Below are positions 7,375 to 15,329 of a DNA stretch of 18,481 nucleotides, piece by piece. Each line of letters begins with the position of its first letter. Position 1 is the first letter of the stretch. The translations under genes and the position numbers were made by a program. This DNA comes from Clostridiaceae bacterium AF10-41 (GTDB taxonomy: Bacteria > Bacillota > Clostridia > Clostridiales > Clostridiaceae), in contig JAQCTH010000069.1 in the NCBI GenBank assembly GCA_027686065.1, forward strand, positions 1-18,481, given 5' to 3'. The notes below the pieces were generated by a model. That model was given only the letters and a program-made list of their open reading frames with translations. It was not told the origin of the DNA and searched no databases.

Positions 7375-7753
7375 AGTAAAATATATTCTTTTCATCCAAT
7401 ATATTTTTTAATTTATTTATATCTTCATTAGTTAGATTCTCTGATTTAATAAAGTTTACTAGCATTTCATTTACAGATCCATTAAAAACCTTTCTTAAAA
7501 AAGATTCGCTTTCTTCTTTAATACATTCTTCTTCAGAAATAAGAGGAAAATAAAAATATTCCTTCCCAAATTTTTTAAAGCTAATAACTTCCTTATTCAA
7601 CAATCTACTAATAAGACTTTTTATAGTGGCTTTCTTCCACAATTTCTTCCCTTTAAGACTTTCAATAACTTCACTTGATGTTGCTTCTCCCAAACCCCAT
7701 ATTACTTTCATAACTTCCCATTCTGCATCTGATATTTTCGGTAAATTCCCCAT
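7373..7753 (-). CDS. BlaI/MecI/CopY-family winged-helix repressor
   Basis: The 126-residue protein begins ISDAEWEVMKVIW, the hallmark first helix of the BlaI/MecI/CopY (penicillinase repressor) family. A winged-helix DNA-binding domain follows to about residue 75 (helix segment KATIKSLISRLLNK, then FGKEYFYFPL), and a C-terminal dimerisation region runs to the end. Length is normal for the family. The usual partner, a BlaR1/MecR1 sensor peptidase, is not next to it, nor is a beta-lactamase or copper ATPase, so it is an orphan whose inducer and distant targets are unknown. It has its own promoter with two matching operators (7771-7784 and 7797-7810), pointing to autorepression. The ATG follows GAAGGGG by 7 nt. 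Confidence 0.85.
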   Translation of the reverse strand: MGNLPKISDAEWEVMKVIWGLGEATSSEVIESLKGKKLWKKATIKSLISRLLNKEVISFKKFGKEYFYFPLISEEECIKEESESFLRKVFNGSVNEMLVNFIKSENLTNEDINKLKNILDEKNIFY

Positions 7754-7770
7754 AAATTTTCCCCTTCTTG

Positions 7771-7823
7771 ATTACGGTTGTAATTCTTAATTTAAGTTTA
7801 CAACTGTAATTAAGGCTTGTCAA
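7771..7823 (-). promoter_or_regulatory. BlaI-type gene promoter with two operators
   Basis: On the minus strand there is TTGACA (7818-7823), 17 nt, and TAAACT (7795-7800). Two dyads of one type lie in it: ATTACGGTTGTAAT at 7771-7784 on the plus strand and ATTACAGTTGTAAA at 7797-7810 on the minus strand. They agree at 12 of 14 positions. One sits over the spacer and -10, the other just after the expected start, and their centres are 26 bp apart. The TTACA/TGTAA halves resemble known BlaI/CopY-family operators. The rest of the 7754-8126 gap holds the hairpin at 7928-7997 and otherwise A/T-rich DNA without a gene. Confidence 0.75.
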
Positions 7824-7927
7824 CAAATAATGGAAAAGTATTATCTTATTAACATTTATTCTATTATTTAAAATAGTATTTTATCTTATATTTTAGTATT
7901 AAATTTTCAAATTTTAATTACTAGTAA

Positions 7928-7997
7928 AAAATACATACTATCTTACAATAACATTTAGCAAAATAGCTAACTAGTAAGGTAAGATAATATGTATTTT
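7928..7997 (-). terminator. Long branched hairpin downstream of hppA, possible terminator
   Basis: AAAATACATA (7928-7937) pairs perfectly with 7988-7997. After a 2-nt internal mismatch, ATCTTAC (7940-7946) pairs with 7979-7985. Inside, TTAGC and GCTAA (7955-7959, 7966-7970) can form a small stem-loop. On the minus strand the last arm runs into TTTTTT, so it could end the hppA transcript, though the large loop is unusual for an intrinsic terminator. The 8-bp direct repeat ACTAGTAA occurs at 7920-7927 and 7970-7977. A small mobile-element relic or a structured RNA are alternatives. Confidence 0.5.
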
Positions 7998-8126
7998 CTT
8001 ATATTTTTTATTTTATCTTTTAGTAAATATTTAATTTTCTATCTAATCTTATCTAAAAAATTAAAAGATTTCATAAAACAAACACTTCGCAAGTAATTAT
8101 CTGTAATTCTACCCCATATATCAAAC

Positions 8127-10226
8127 TTAAAGATTTCCAAAAGCAAGTATTAATGCCCCAAAGACTATTGATACCATTGACATAAGCTTAATTAATATAT
8201 TTATAGATGGTCCTGTAGTATCTTTAAAGGGATCTCCTACAGTATCTCCAACTACAGCAGCCTTATGACAATCTGAGCCTTTTCCTCCTAGAACTCCTGA
8301 TTCAATATATTTTTTAGCATTATCCCAAGCTCCACCTGAATTTGACATCATAATTGCAACGGAAAATCCTGTTACTGTAGATCCTGCTAATAATCCTGCA
8401 ACCCCATTTGGTCCTAATAGCAAACCAACTATGATCGGTGTAGCAATTGCAATTATTGCTATTGTTATAAGCTCCCTTTGAGATGATCTTGTACAAATAT
8501 CAACACATGAAGCATAATCTGGTTCTGCTTTTCCTTCCATAAGTCCTGGAATTTCTTTAAATTGCCTTCTTACTTCCACAACAATCTTAGATGCTGCTCG
8601 TCCAACGGCATCCATTGTCTTTGATGAAAATAAAAATGTAATCATTCCCCCAATAAATAGCCCTATAAGAACTTGTGGATTTAATATAGATAAATTGAAT
8701 TCGAATTTATAAGCTCCACTTTTAACCATACTTTCGATTGAATCTTTATATGCTGCAATAAATGCAAGGGCAGTAAGTGCTGCTGAACCAATTGCAAATC
8801 CTTTGCCTGTAGCTGCTGTTGTATTTCCTAGTGAATCTAGAGCATCAGTTCTTTTTCTTACCTCCGGATCTTGATTTGACATTTCTGCTATCCCTCCAGC
8901 ATTATCTGCTATTGGTCCATAAGCATCTGTGGCTAGCGTTATTCCTAAAGTAGATAACATACCTACTGATGAAATTGCTATTCCATACAAACCTAAATTA
9001 AAATCATTTGAGCCTCCTGATAAATTAAAACTTAGTAACACCGATATTGAAACTATAATAACCGGAATTGCTGTTGACACCATTCCTAAAGATAGGCCTC
9101 CTATTATTGTGGTTGCCGGACCTGTCTTTGTCATATCAGCTAATTTTTTTGTTGGACCATAACTATCTGAGGTATAGTATTCTGTAAAAAATCCTATTAA
9201 TATTCCAGCTAATAGCCCTGATAAGATACTAAAATAAATTCCTATGTTTTCGATTCCTAATAATGCTTTTACAATGAAAAAGGCTCCAACAGCTACAAAT
9301 ATGGATGATATATATACACCTCTTCTTAAAGCTTTTAAAAGATTTTTTTGTGTTGCATCTTCCTTAGTTTTAACAAAGAATGTAGAGATTATAGATGCTA
9401 CTACCCCTAAAGCTGCAACTAATAAAGGAACTGCTAATCCTTTTACAGATAATCCTGCAGCCACTGCTAATGCACAAGATGAAACTAATGAACCTACGTA
9501 TGATTCATATAAATCTGCCCCCATCCCAGCAACATCTCCAACGTTATCTCCAACATTATCCGCTATAACTGCTGGATTTCTTGGATCATCTTCTGGAATT
9601 CCGATTTCAACCTTTCCAACTAAATCTGCTCCAACATCAGCCGCCTTAGTAAATATTCCTCCTCCAACTCTAGCAAATAATGCCATGGAAGATGCTCCTA
9701 TACCAAAAGTCAATATATTTGATGCTATTTGAGCTACTCGCTCACCTTCTGGTAAGTAATTATAATAATAATTTAGAAATAAATATCCTAGTGCTATATA
9801 AAATAATCCTAAAGAAACTACTACGATTCCAATTACAGCTCCGCTTTTAAAGGAAATATTTAAAGCTCCATTCAAACTTTTCTTAGCCGCAGCTGTTGTT
9901 CTTCCATTTGCATTAGTTGCAACTTTCATTCCAATATATCCACTTAATCCCGATAAGAAGCCCCCAATTATAAAAGAAAATGGTACAAAAATTGAAACAT
10001 AATCAAATATACTTAGTAATAAGAATATTACAAACATTAAAGCGAAGAATATTCCTACTCCTTTATATTGTCTTGTTAAGTATGCATTTGCTCCTTTCTT
10101 GATACTATTTGAAATCTTTTGTATGATTTCGTCGCCTTTATCTTCTTTTAATATTAGATTTAATTGATAAGCTGCAAAGAGTAGCCCTAAAATAGATACA
10201 ATTAGAACTATAAAAATTAAGTTCAC
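8127..10226 (-). CDS. hppA: K+-dependent-type membrane pyrophosphatase (ion pump)
   Basis: The 699-residue, about 16-TM protein couples PPi hydrolysis to export of H+ or Na+ across the cell membrane. Substrate and metal motifs are intact: [20 protein letters not shown] (about 212-231), then [11 protein letters not shown] with the pump glutamate, and near the C-terminus [26 protein letters not shown] (about 467-476) has Ala where K+-independent enzymes have Lys, and Gly three residues later, which marks the K+-dependent subfamily. Many clostridial members of that subfamily pump Na+, but the ion cannot be fixed by eye. A frame opens at an ATG at 10241 lying inside the ribosome binding site (ATGGGAGGA); the GTG at 10226, 6 nt after GGAGGA (10233-10238), is the real start. 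It stands alone between intergenic regions. Confidence 0.95.
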   Translation of the reverse strand: MNLIFIVLIVSILGLLFAAYQLNLILKEDKGDEIIQKISNSIKKGANAYLTRQYKGVGIFFALMFVIFLLLSIFDYVSIFVPFSFIIGGFLSGLSGYIGMKVATNANGRTTAAAKKSLNGALNISFKSGAVIGIVVVSLGLFYIALGYLFLNYYYNYLPEGERVAQIASNILTFGIGASSMALFARVGGGIFTKAADVGADLVGKVEIGIPEDDPRNPAVIADNVGDNVGDVAGMGADLYESYVGSLVSSCALAVAAGLSVKGLAVPLLVAALGVVASIISTFFVKTKEDATQKNLLKALRRGVYISSIFVAVGAFFIVKALLGIENIGIYFSILSGLLAGILIGFFTEYYTSDSYGPTKKLADMTKTGPATTIIGGLSLGMVSTAIPVIIVSISVLLSFNLSGGSNDFNLGLYGIAISSVGMLSTLGITLATDAYGPIADNAGGIAEMSNQDPEVRKRTDALDSLGNTTAATGKGFAIGSAALTALAFIAAYKDSIESMVKSGAYKFEFNLSILNPQVLIGLFIGGMITFLFSSKTMDAVGRAASKIVVEVRRQFKEIPGLMEGKAEPDYASCVDICTRSSQRELITIAIIAIATPIIVGLLLGPNGVAGLLAGSTVTGFSVAIMMSNSGGAWDNAKKYIESGVLGGKGSDCHKAAVVGDTVGDPFKDTTGPSINILIKLMSMVSIVFGALILAFGNL

Positions 10227-10269
10227 AATAATTCCTCCCATTTTTATATAAATATATTATCTTCACTTT

Positions 10270-10275
10270 ATTATA
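10270..10275 (-). promoter_or_regulatory. Possible -10 box for hppA
   Basis: A perfect TATAAT on the minus strand lies about 44 bp before the GTG start. No good -35 is seen at 16-18 bp, so this is only a candidate. Confidence 0.35.
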
Positions 10276-10296
10276 CGTTTCATAGTTTTGAAAAAT

Positions 10297-10475
10297 ACTT
10301 CACTGTAATAAAAAATTGCGAAGCAATTTTTTAGTGAAAAGTTAAGGATGTTTTGCTAATCAAAACTTTAAATATATAGATGCTAAGCACTCTTTACTCC
10401 AAAATCCTATAAGAATTTTTTCCATCACTGTTCCCTTTTTCACTATTCCCTCTTCACTATTTTGCTTCGCAAAAT
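10297..10475. repeat. Hairpin-bounded intergenic repeat element
   Basis: The left end is AAAAAATTGC-gaa-GCAATTTTTT (10310-10332), extended by TTCACT/AGTGAA outside a 5-nt bulge. The right end is ATTTTGC-ttc-GCAAAAT (10459-10475), whose core is related to the left one. Between them lie a small hairpin GTTTTG-N5-CAAAAC (about 10351-10367) and three degenerate units of CACTRTTCCCT near 10426, 10441 and 10455, spaced about 14-15 bp. No gene is present. It resembles the CACT-rich intergenic repeats I remember from clostridial genomes, probably a degenerate non-autonomous mobile element. Copy number cannot be judged from one window. Confidence 0.5.
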
Positions 10476-10481
10476 AAATCT

Positions 10482-10525
10482 AATAATAAAAAGTACACTT
10501 ATTTTAAGAATAATAAGTGTACTTT
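10482..10525 (-). terminator. Intrinsic terminator of the DUF1648 gene
   Basis: A perfect 14-bp stem (AAAGTACACTTATT at 10490-10503 with 10512-10525) and an 8-nt loop are followed on the minus strand by a T-rich tail. It lies 18 bp after the stop of the DUF1648 gene. Confidence 0.88.
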
Positions 10526-10543
10526 CATTATTAAGGAAATAAT

Positions 10544-11035
10544 TTATTTATTTTTTATTGATTTATAAATATAAAAGGCAATACTACCAAATATAATAAT
10601 TAACTCTATTGGTAAAAAAAGCATAAACAAATTACTATTACTGGTAGATGCTGTATCTAATTTCATCTGCATTGATACAAATATTAACATAACCTCAATA
10701 TTAATAACTCTCATAAAAGTTGATGCCATATTATATTGGTTTTGCTTATTTTTAGGAGTTATTTTTACTGCATAATTATATATTTGAGGATATCTTCCTA
10801 AAATACTCATAACCATATATATTATTAATGCTATTGGTAATATATATAATATTGTATTTCTTGAACCATATCCGTCAATCTCACCTCTTATATTATAGTG
10901 AATCGGTATTATATCAGGCGCATCTTTCCAATGCATAAATGTAATTACAACTAAAAATAAAGTTAATATAACACCTAAAATATCAATGATTCTATTAATA
11001 TTTTTATAACCTTCACTACTTTCCCATTTTTTCAT
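10544..11035 (-). CDS. DUF1648 (SdpI-like) membrane protein
   Basis: The 163-residue protein has four predicted membrane spans (about 16-37, 62-80, 108-125 and 134-157). The DUF1648 signature lies between spans 1 and 2: IPIHYNIRGEIDGYGSR (about 43-59), close to the family pattern IPxHxNxxGxxDxxGxK. DUF1648 is the N-terminal part of SdpI, the immunity protein for the SdpC killing factor in Bacillus, but most DUF1648 proteins have no known function, and no toxin gene is seen here. The start has a weak site (AGGTGG) 5 nt upstream. It follows ddl by 86 bp without a clear terminator, so it may be co-transcribed with ddl. Confidence 0.78.
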   Translation of the reverse strand: MKKWESSEGYKNINRIIDILGVILTLFLVVITFMHWKDAPDIIPIHYNIRGEIDGYGSRNTILYILPIALIIYMVMSILGRYPQIYNYAVKITPKNKQNQYNMASTFMRVINIEVMLIFVSMQMKLDTASTSNSNLFMLFLPIELIIIFGSIAFYIYKSIKNK

Positions 11036-11121
11036 TTATACCACCTAATTTTCTCGAAATTAATTTCCACTAATAAGATTAAATTTTCTATTCCTTACCG
11101 CTAAGTTGTGAATATATTTTC

Positions 11122-12027
11122 TTATTTAAAATTCTTTAGTGAATATTCTATTATCATATCTATAAAATTAGTATAGCTTATTCCTTTTTCTCCTGCACTT
11201 TGTGGGAAAAGACTAGTTGCTGTCATTCCTGGTAAAGTATTTACTTCTAAAATATATGGAACTCCTTGTTCTGTGATTATCATATCTATTCTTGCATATA
11301 CAGAACATTTTAGTGCCTTATATGTGTTAAGCGCCATCTCCTTAACTTCTTTATAAAGCTTTTCTTCTAAATTTATAGCAAAATGTTCTGCTCCGTTTGC
11401 TGAATATTTTTGCTCATAATCATAAAAGTCTGTTTTAGCCTTTATTGCAAGTATTGGAAAAAGTTCATTTTCAAACACGGGACAAGTTATTTCATCACCT
11501 TTTACAAATTCTTCAATCATAACTTCATTGTCCCATTTTAAGCCTTCTTTAACAGCATTTTCAACATCCTCTTTTTGGGTTATTTTAAATGTTGCAACGC
11601 TTGATCCTCCATTTGTTGGTTTTATAAATACTGGATATTTAATTTCTTCTATTGCTTCATAATCAATTTCTTCTATTGATTTAACATTTAACCATCTTGC
11701 TGTTCTTATATCATTAGCTTTCAATATGGTTTTAGTTAAATCCTTATCCATACATAGTGAACTACTTAATGTATCACAACCTGAATATGGGATTCCCAAA
11801 GTTTTTAGCACAGCTTGAACAGTACCATCTTCTCCAAATTTTCCATGCAATGCAAGTAAAGCAAAATCTATATCTTTTACCTTTTCTATAACATCTTCCT
11901 TCTTATCTATTACAATGGGAACAACTTCATATTTTTCTTTATTTATATGCTGCATCATAGACTTTCCACTGTTTAATGATACTTCTCTTTCTGAAGATAT
12001 TCCCCCCATTAATATTCCAACCTTCAT
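11122..12027 (-). CDS. ddl: D-alanine--D-alanine ligase
   Basis: The 301-residue ATP-grasp enzyme joins two D-Ala for the peptidoglycan stem peptide in the cytoplasm. Visible motifs are GGISSEREVSL (8-18), HGKFGEDG (61-68), KPTNGGSS (136-143, the ATP/serine loop), EQKYSANGAEH (205-215) and EVNTLPGMT (261-269, metal ligands). The Tyr at about 208 is the residue found in D-Ala-D-Ala ligases; D-Ala-D-Lac ligases of vancomycin-resistant strains have Phe there, so the product should be ordinary D-Ala-D-Ala. The ATG has a GGAGG site 8 nt upstream. A good extended -10 promoter lies just upstream. Length is usual for the short clostridial form. Confidence 0.95.
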   Translation of the reverse strand: MKVGILMGGISSEREVSLNSGKSMMQHINKEKYEVVPIVIDKKEDVIEKVKDIDFALLALHGKFGEDGTVQAVLKTLGIPYSGCDTLSSSLCMDKDLTKTILKANDIRTARWLNVKSIEEIDYEAIEEIKYPVFIKPTNGGSSVATFKITQKEDVENAVKEGLKWDNEVMIEEFVKGDEITCPVFENELFPILAIKAKTDFYDYEQKYSANGAEHFAINLEEKLYKEVKEMALNTYKALKCSVYARIDMIITEQGVPYILEVNTLPGMTATSLFPQSAGEKGISYTNFIDMIIEYSLKNFK

Positions 12028-12072
12028 AACAAGTCCTCCAATTTACTATAAAATTTACTTAAATCTTTATTA

Positions 12073-12101
12073 ATTATATCACTATCCAATGTATGATTAA
12101 A
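12073..12101 (-). promoter_or_regulatory. Extended -10 promoter of ddl
   Basis: On the minus strand TGATATAAT (TG at 12080-12081, TATAAT at 12073-12078) forms an extended -10. A weak -35 TTTAAT lies 17 nt upstream (12096-12101). The predicted start is about 40 nt before the ddl ATG. Confidence 0.6.
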
Positions 12102-12125
12102 GCAATAAAAATAAACTTAATTAAT

Positions 12126-12155
12126 AAAAAAGTGTAAAATTTTATAACTTTACAC
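12126..12155 (-). terminator. Intrinsic terminator of the cysK-nth unit
   Basis: GTGTAAA (12132-12138) pairs with TTTACAC (12149-12155) around a 10-nt loop, followed on the minus strand by TTTTTT. It lies about 135 bp after the nth stop, in A/T-rich DNA with no other feature seen. The stem is short, so the call is moderate. Confidence 0.65.
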
Positions 12156-12289
12156 CCTTTCTTATATACATATTTATTTTTATTTTAGTTAACTTTATTT
12201 CATTTATTTATTATTTCCAACTGATTTACTACTTTTAAATTTATATTTATTTAATAATTTAAATTATAAACTCAGTAATAACTCTACTA

Positions 12290-12964
12290 CTATAGTTTTA
12301 TATTTTTATTAACTTTACTTTTACTTAGTTTATTTTTACTAATCTCTTTATAATATTTACACTGTTTCGTTAAACTACATTGTTCACATTTTGGATTTCT
12401 AGCAACACAACATCTTCTTCCATGAAAAATTAACAAATGATGTGCTAAACTCCATTCTTTTTTGGGAAGTTCTTTTTGTAATTGCTTTTCTACTTCTAAT
12501 ACATTATCTGAATCTGCAAGTCCTAATCTATTTGAAACTCTAAATACATGTGTATCTACAGCTATAGATGGAACTCCAAAAGCGTTAGATAAAACTACAT
12601 TTGCAGTTTTCCTTCCTGCTCCTGCAAGTGATGTTATCTCTTCCATAGTTTTTGGCACTTCTCCATTGAACTTTTCTTTTAACTGATTACACATCATTAT
12701 TAAATTCTTCGTCTTACTTCTATATAGTCCAATTTGTTTTATTCTCTTTTCTAATTCTTCTGTTGTAAGAGTTAAAAAAGCATCTAAATCTGGATAATCT
12801 TTGAATAAAGTTTCAGTTATTTCATTTACCTTTTTGTCAGTTGTCTGAGCCGATAATATAGTAGCAACTAAAAGTTGAAAAGCAGATTCATGATTTAACT
12901 CACACTTTGCATCTGGATAATCTTCCTTAAGCTTTTCTAATATTGTTTTTGTTCTTTGCTTCAT
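12290..12964 (-). CDS. nth: Endonuclease III (DNA glycosylase/AP lyase)
   Basis: The 224-residue base-excision repair enzyme removes oxidised pyrimidines and cuts at abasic sites. The HhH-GPD motif LAGAGRKTANVV (113-124) carries the catalytic Lys119, and Asp137 lies in VDTHVFR. The [4Fe-4S] loop is intact with Cys 186, 193, 196 and 202 (C-x6-C-x2-C-x5-C). LSAQTTDK (37-44) is the conserved minor-groove-reading segment. A Lys-rich C-terminal tail of about 18 residues extends past the usual end. The start lies 8 bp after the plsC stop, so it is the last gene of the unit beginning at cysK. Confidence 0.96.
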   Translation of the reverse strand: MKQRTKTILEKLKEDYPDAKCELNHESAFQLLVATILSAQTTDKKVNEITETLFKDYPDLDAFLTLTTEELEKRIKQIGLYRSKTKNLIMMCNQLKEKFNGEVPKTMEEITSLAGAGRKTANVVLSNAFGVPSIAVDTHVFRVSNRLGLADSDNVLEVEKQLQKELPKKEWSLAHHLLIFHGRRCCVARNPKCEQCSLTKQCKYYKEISKNKLSKSKVNKNIKL

Positions 12965-12972
12965 AAAATCAC

Positions 12973-13677
12973 CTATTTATATATTCCTCTATATTTTTCA
13001 GGTAGTAAAATAGCAATTGACTTCATTATATGTTCCATACATCTTTCATCAAAAACATGTCTATCTTCATCTTTTTCTTTTACTGGTAATTGTAACGGTT
13101 CACCGATTTTTATATTTATATCTGCATGATTAAACTTTTCTCCACCCATATCTCCATCTTTATTTATAGGTAATAGTATTTCTGTTCCGTACATTCCAAT
13201 TGGTATTATTTGTGCCTTAGTAAGCCTTGCTATCAATAATACTCCTTTTTTCCCTTCTATCATAGCGCCTGTTCTACTTCTTGTTCCTTCTGGGAAGATA
13301 ACTAAGTTTTCTCCACCTCTAACAAGCTTAACTATTTTGGTTATTGCCTCTTTATCTGCTGAATTTGGCTTTATTCCTACATTTTTTATCATTGCTGTAC
13401 CAAGTTTAGTTACAGGATCATTTGAAAGCTTTACTCCAGCTACAAAGGTTGGATCATATTTTTCTTTAAGAAGTTTATCTAATATTAAACCATCAGCATT
13501 ACTTAGATGATTACATATAAATATTTTAGTCCCTTCTGCCTTTTCTATATTTTCTAAACCTTCTATTTTAATATTTGCATATTTTTTGAAAAATCTATTT
13601 ACAATAACTTTTGTTATCTTTATTACTAATGATTCTGGTAATATATTTATTACCTTTACTAATGTTGGTGATAACAT
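12973..13677 (-). CDS. plsC: 1-acyl-glycerol-3-phosphate acyltransferase (PlsC-type)
   Basis: The 234-residue membrane-associated acyltransferase should convert lysophosphatidate to phosphatidate in phospholipid synthesis. The catalytic H-x4-D motif is NHLSNAD with His57 and Asp62, and the substrate-binding motif FPEGTRSRTG is at 128-137. A hydrophobic N-terminal segment suits a peripheral membrane location. It lies 33 bp after queG and 8 bp before nth, with a GAGGGAG-type site, in the cysK-nth transcript. Close relatives act on other lyso-lipids, so the exact acceptor is inferred. Confidence 0.88.
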   Translation of the reverse strand: MLSPTLVKVINILPESLVIKITKVIVNRFFKKYANIKIEGLENIEKAEGTKIFICNHLSNADGLILDKLLKEKYDPTFVAGVKLSNDPVTKLGTAMIKNVGIKPNSADKEAITKIVKLVRGGENLVIFPEGTRSRTGAMIEGKKGVLLIARLTKAQIIPIGMYGTEILLPINKDGDMGGEKFNHADINIKIGEPLQLPVKEKDEDRHVFDERCMEHIMKSIAILLPEKYRGIYK

Positions 13678-13710
13678 TATTCTCCCTCACTTCCTCTAAT
13701 TATATTTATA

Positions 13711-14697
13711 TTATATTTTATTACTATTTAAAAGTCTATCCACATAATCTTTTAAATAAGGGGAATCTGTTCTTATTGATTTTATATCTTCATTATTATT
13801 GTTTATTTTAATTAAGGCATTTCTTTTCAAAACATTTTTACCTCTCCATCCACAAGATGTATTTAAAAAGCTTTCCTTAAATCCTCTATTATTTATGGTA
13901 GCTAATTCATAACTATTTTCCTTATTCATAAAATCAAAGGGATAAAATTCATTTATGTTTGAGAAATTTATTTTTTCGTTGTATGGACACGTATTTTGAC
14001 AACTATCACATCCAAAGACTCTTCCCTTTAATAACTTTATATGTTTATCTTCTAAATCCTTCTTTTGAGTTAAATAAGAAACACATATATTACTATTTTT
14101 CTTATATGGATTTATAGATTTGCTTGGACAAGCTTTATAGCATAATTCACATTCTCCACATTCCTCAAAATATGAAATTTCTTTAAAGTCTCTTTCATCA
14201 CAATCTATTTCCATATCAGTTATTATTTCTCCCAGAAAAACATAAGAACCATATTTTTTTGTAATAATCAAATTATTTTTCCCTATAAAACCAATACCTG
14301 CTAAATAAGCAATATACCTTTCTGGTAAGAAATTGCTATCTACAAAAGGGATTGCTTTTCCACCAATACTTTCAATATATCCACATATTTTTCCTAAATA
14401 AGATTTTACTACTTTGTGATAATCTTCTCCTCTGGTATAAACTGAAAAACCATTATCAAAGTAGTCTACATCGTGAAGATAAGGGAAAGCTATTGATATA
14501 ATAGTTTTCCCTTCACTCATATAATTAAACGGATTTGTTCTCTTATCAATGTCTTTTTCTTCAAATTCATTTTCAAGCCCTAGACTTCTTCTTTCATAAA
14601 AGAACTCTTTAAGTTCTGTAAACTCTCTACATTTTATAAAACCTAAAGTATCTAGGCCTATTGAATTGCAGTAATTTATTATTTTTTCTTTACTCAT
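13711..14697 (-). CDS. queG: Epoxyqueuosine reductase (short form)
   Basis: The 328-residue cobalamin and Fe-S enzyme carries out the last step of queuosine synthesis, reducing epoxyqueuosine in tRNA. The C-terminal half has two [4Fe-4S] clusters of bacterial-ferredoxin type: Cys 180, 183, 186 and 190 (CGECELCYKACP) and Cys 205, 230, 233 and 237 (GCDSCQNTCP). The B12-side region includes VDSNFLPER, with an Asp at about 120 matching the proposed proton donor, and AGIGFIGKNNLII. It is shorter than forms carrying a C-terminal HEAT-repeat region, which is absent here. It starts 8 bp after cysE. Short QueG-like proteins in Firmicutes are sometimes labelled only as iron-sulfur proteins, so the activity is likely but inferred. 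Confidence 0.85.
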   Translation of the reverse strand: MSKEKIINYCNSIGLDTLGFIKCREFTELKEFFYERRSLGLENEFEEKDIDKRTNPFNYMSEGKTIISIAFPYLHDVDYFDNGFSVYTRGEDYHKVVKSYLGKICGYIESIGGKAIPFVDSNFLPERYIAYLAGIGFIGKNNLIITKKYGSYVFLGEIITDMEIDCDERDFKEISYFEECGECELCYKACPSKSINPYKKNSNICVSYLTQKKDLEDKHIKLLKGRVFGCDSCQNTCPYNEKINFSNINEFYPFDFMNKENSYELATINNRGFKESFLNTSCGWRGKNVLKRNALIKINNNNEDIKSIRTDSPYLKDYVDRLLNSNKI

Positions 14698-14705
14698 GAT
14701 AACCT

Positions 14706-15290
14706 CTATATAATCATATTGTTATATATTGTTTTTTTATTCCCATCTTCATCTATCACTTCAATTATATCATTAATATTCCTAATAATATTTCTTCCAG
14801 CACATCCTACAACTGTAGCTTTTTCTGGTACTTCTTTTAAAACTACAGTATTAGCTCCAACTCTAGAACCTTTTTTTAATGTTATAGGTCCTAAAACCTT
14901 TGCCCCTGCTCCAATTATAACATCATCTTCTACTGTTGGATGTCTTTTTCCTTTTTCTTTTCCTGTACCTCCAAGAGTAACACCATGATATATAGTAACA
15001 TTATCACCAATTTCACTTGTTTCTCCAATAACAACACCCATTCCATGGTCTATAAATAGACCTTTGCCTATTTTAGCTCCTGGATGGATTTCTATTCCTG
15101 TAATAAATCTAGCTATTTGTGATAATAATCTAGCGCAAAAGAACCTTTTATGACTATATAAAAAATGTGCTATTCTATATGCTATCATAGCATGAATGCA
15201 AGGATATAACAAAAGCACCTCTATCTTACTTCTTGCAGCTGGGTCACTTTCTAATATATTGTTTATATCATATCTTAAATTTTTAAACAC
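14706..15290 (-). CDS. cysE: Serine O-acetyltransferase (EpsC/CysE type)
   Basis: The 194-residue enzyme makes O-acetylserine from serine and acetyl-CoA, the first step of cysteine synthesis. An N-terminal helical part (1-65) precedes a left-handed beta-helix of hexapeptide repeats (about 68-150), including [18 protein letters not shown] and [20 protein letters not shown]. The acceptor-loop [13 protein letters not shown] is conserved. It is the short EpsC-like form usual in Firmicutes. The start is GTG at 15290, with GGGAGG 7-8 nt upstream and no competing ATG. It follows cysK by 39 bp, so both enzymes of the pathway come from one transcript and their products can form the cysteine synthase complex. 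Confidence 0.94.
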   Translation of the reverse strand: MFKNLRYDINNILESDPAARSKIEVLLLYPCIHAMIAYRIAHFLYSHKRFFCARLLSQIARFITGIEIHPGAKIGKGLFIDHGMGVVIGETSEIGDNVTIYHGVTLGGTGKEKGKRHPTVEDDVIIGAGAKVLGPITLKKGSRVGANTVVLKEVPEKATVVGCAGRNIIRNINDIIEVIDEDGNKKTIYNNMII

Positions 15291-15329
15291 AGCTATTCCT
15301 CCCTTTGTAAAAATTAAATATAGTTAATA

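Noticed and set aside
9244..9732. Plus-strand open frame of 162 codons antisense to hppA
   Set aside because: It lies wholly inside the clear hppA coding sequence, has no ribosome binding site, and its composition follows the opposite strand's codons. It is a shadow frame, like the other plus-strand frames inside minus-strand genes.
10544..11035. Immunity protein of an SdpABC-like killing system
   Set aside because: Only the DUF1648 domain is shared with SdpI. The protein lacks the second SdpI half, and no SdpC-like toxin or SdpAB gene is nearby.
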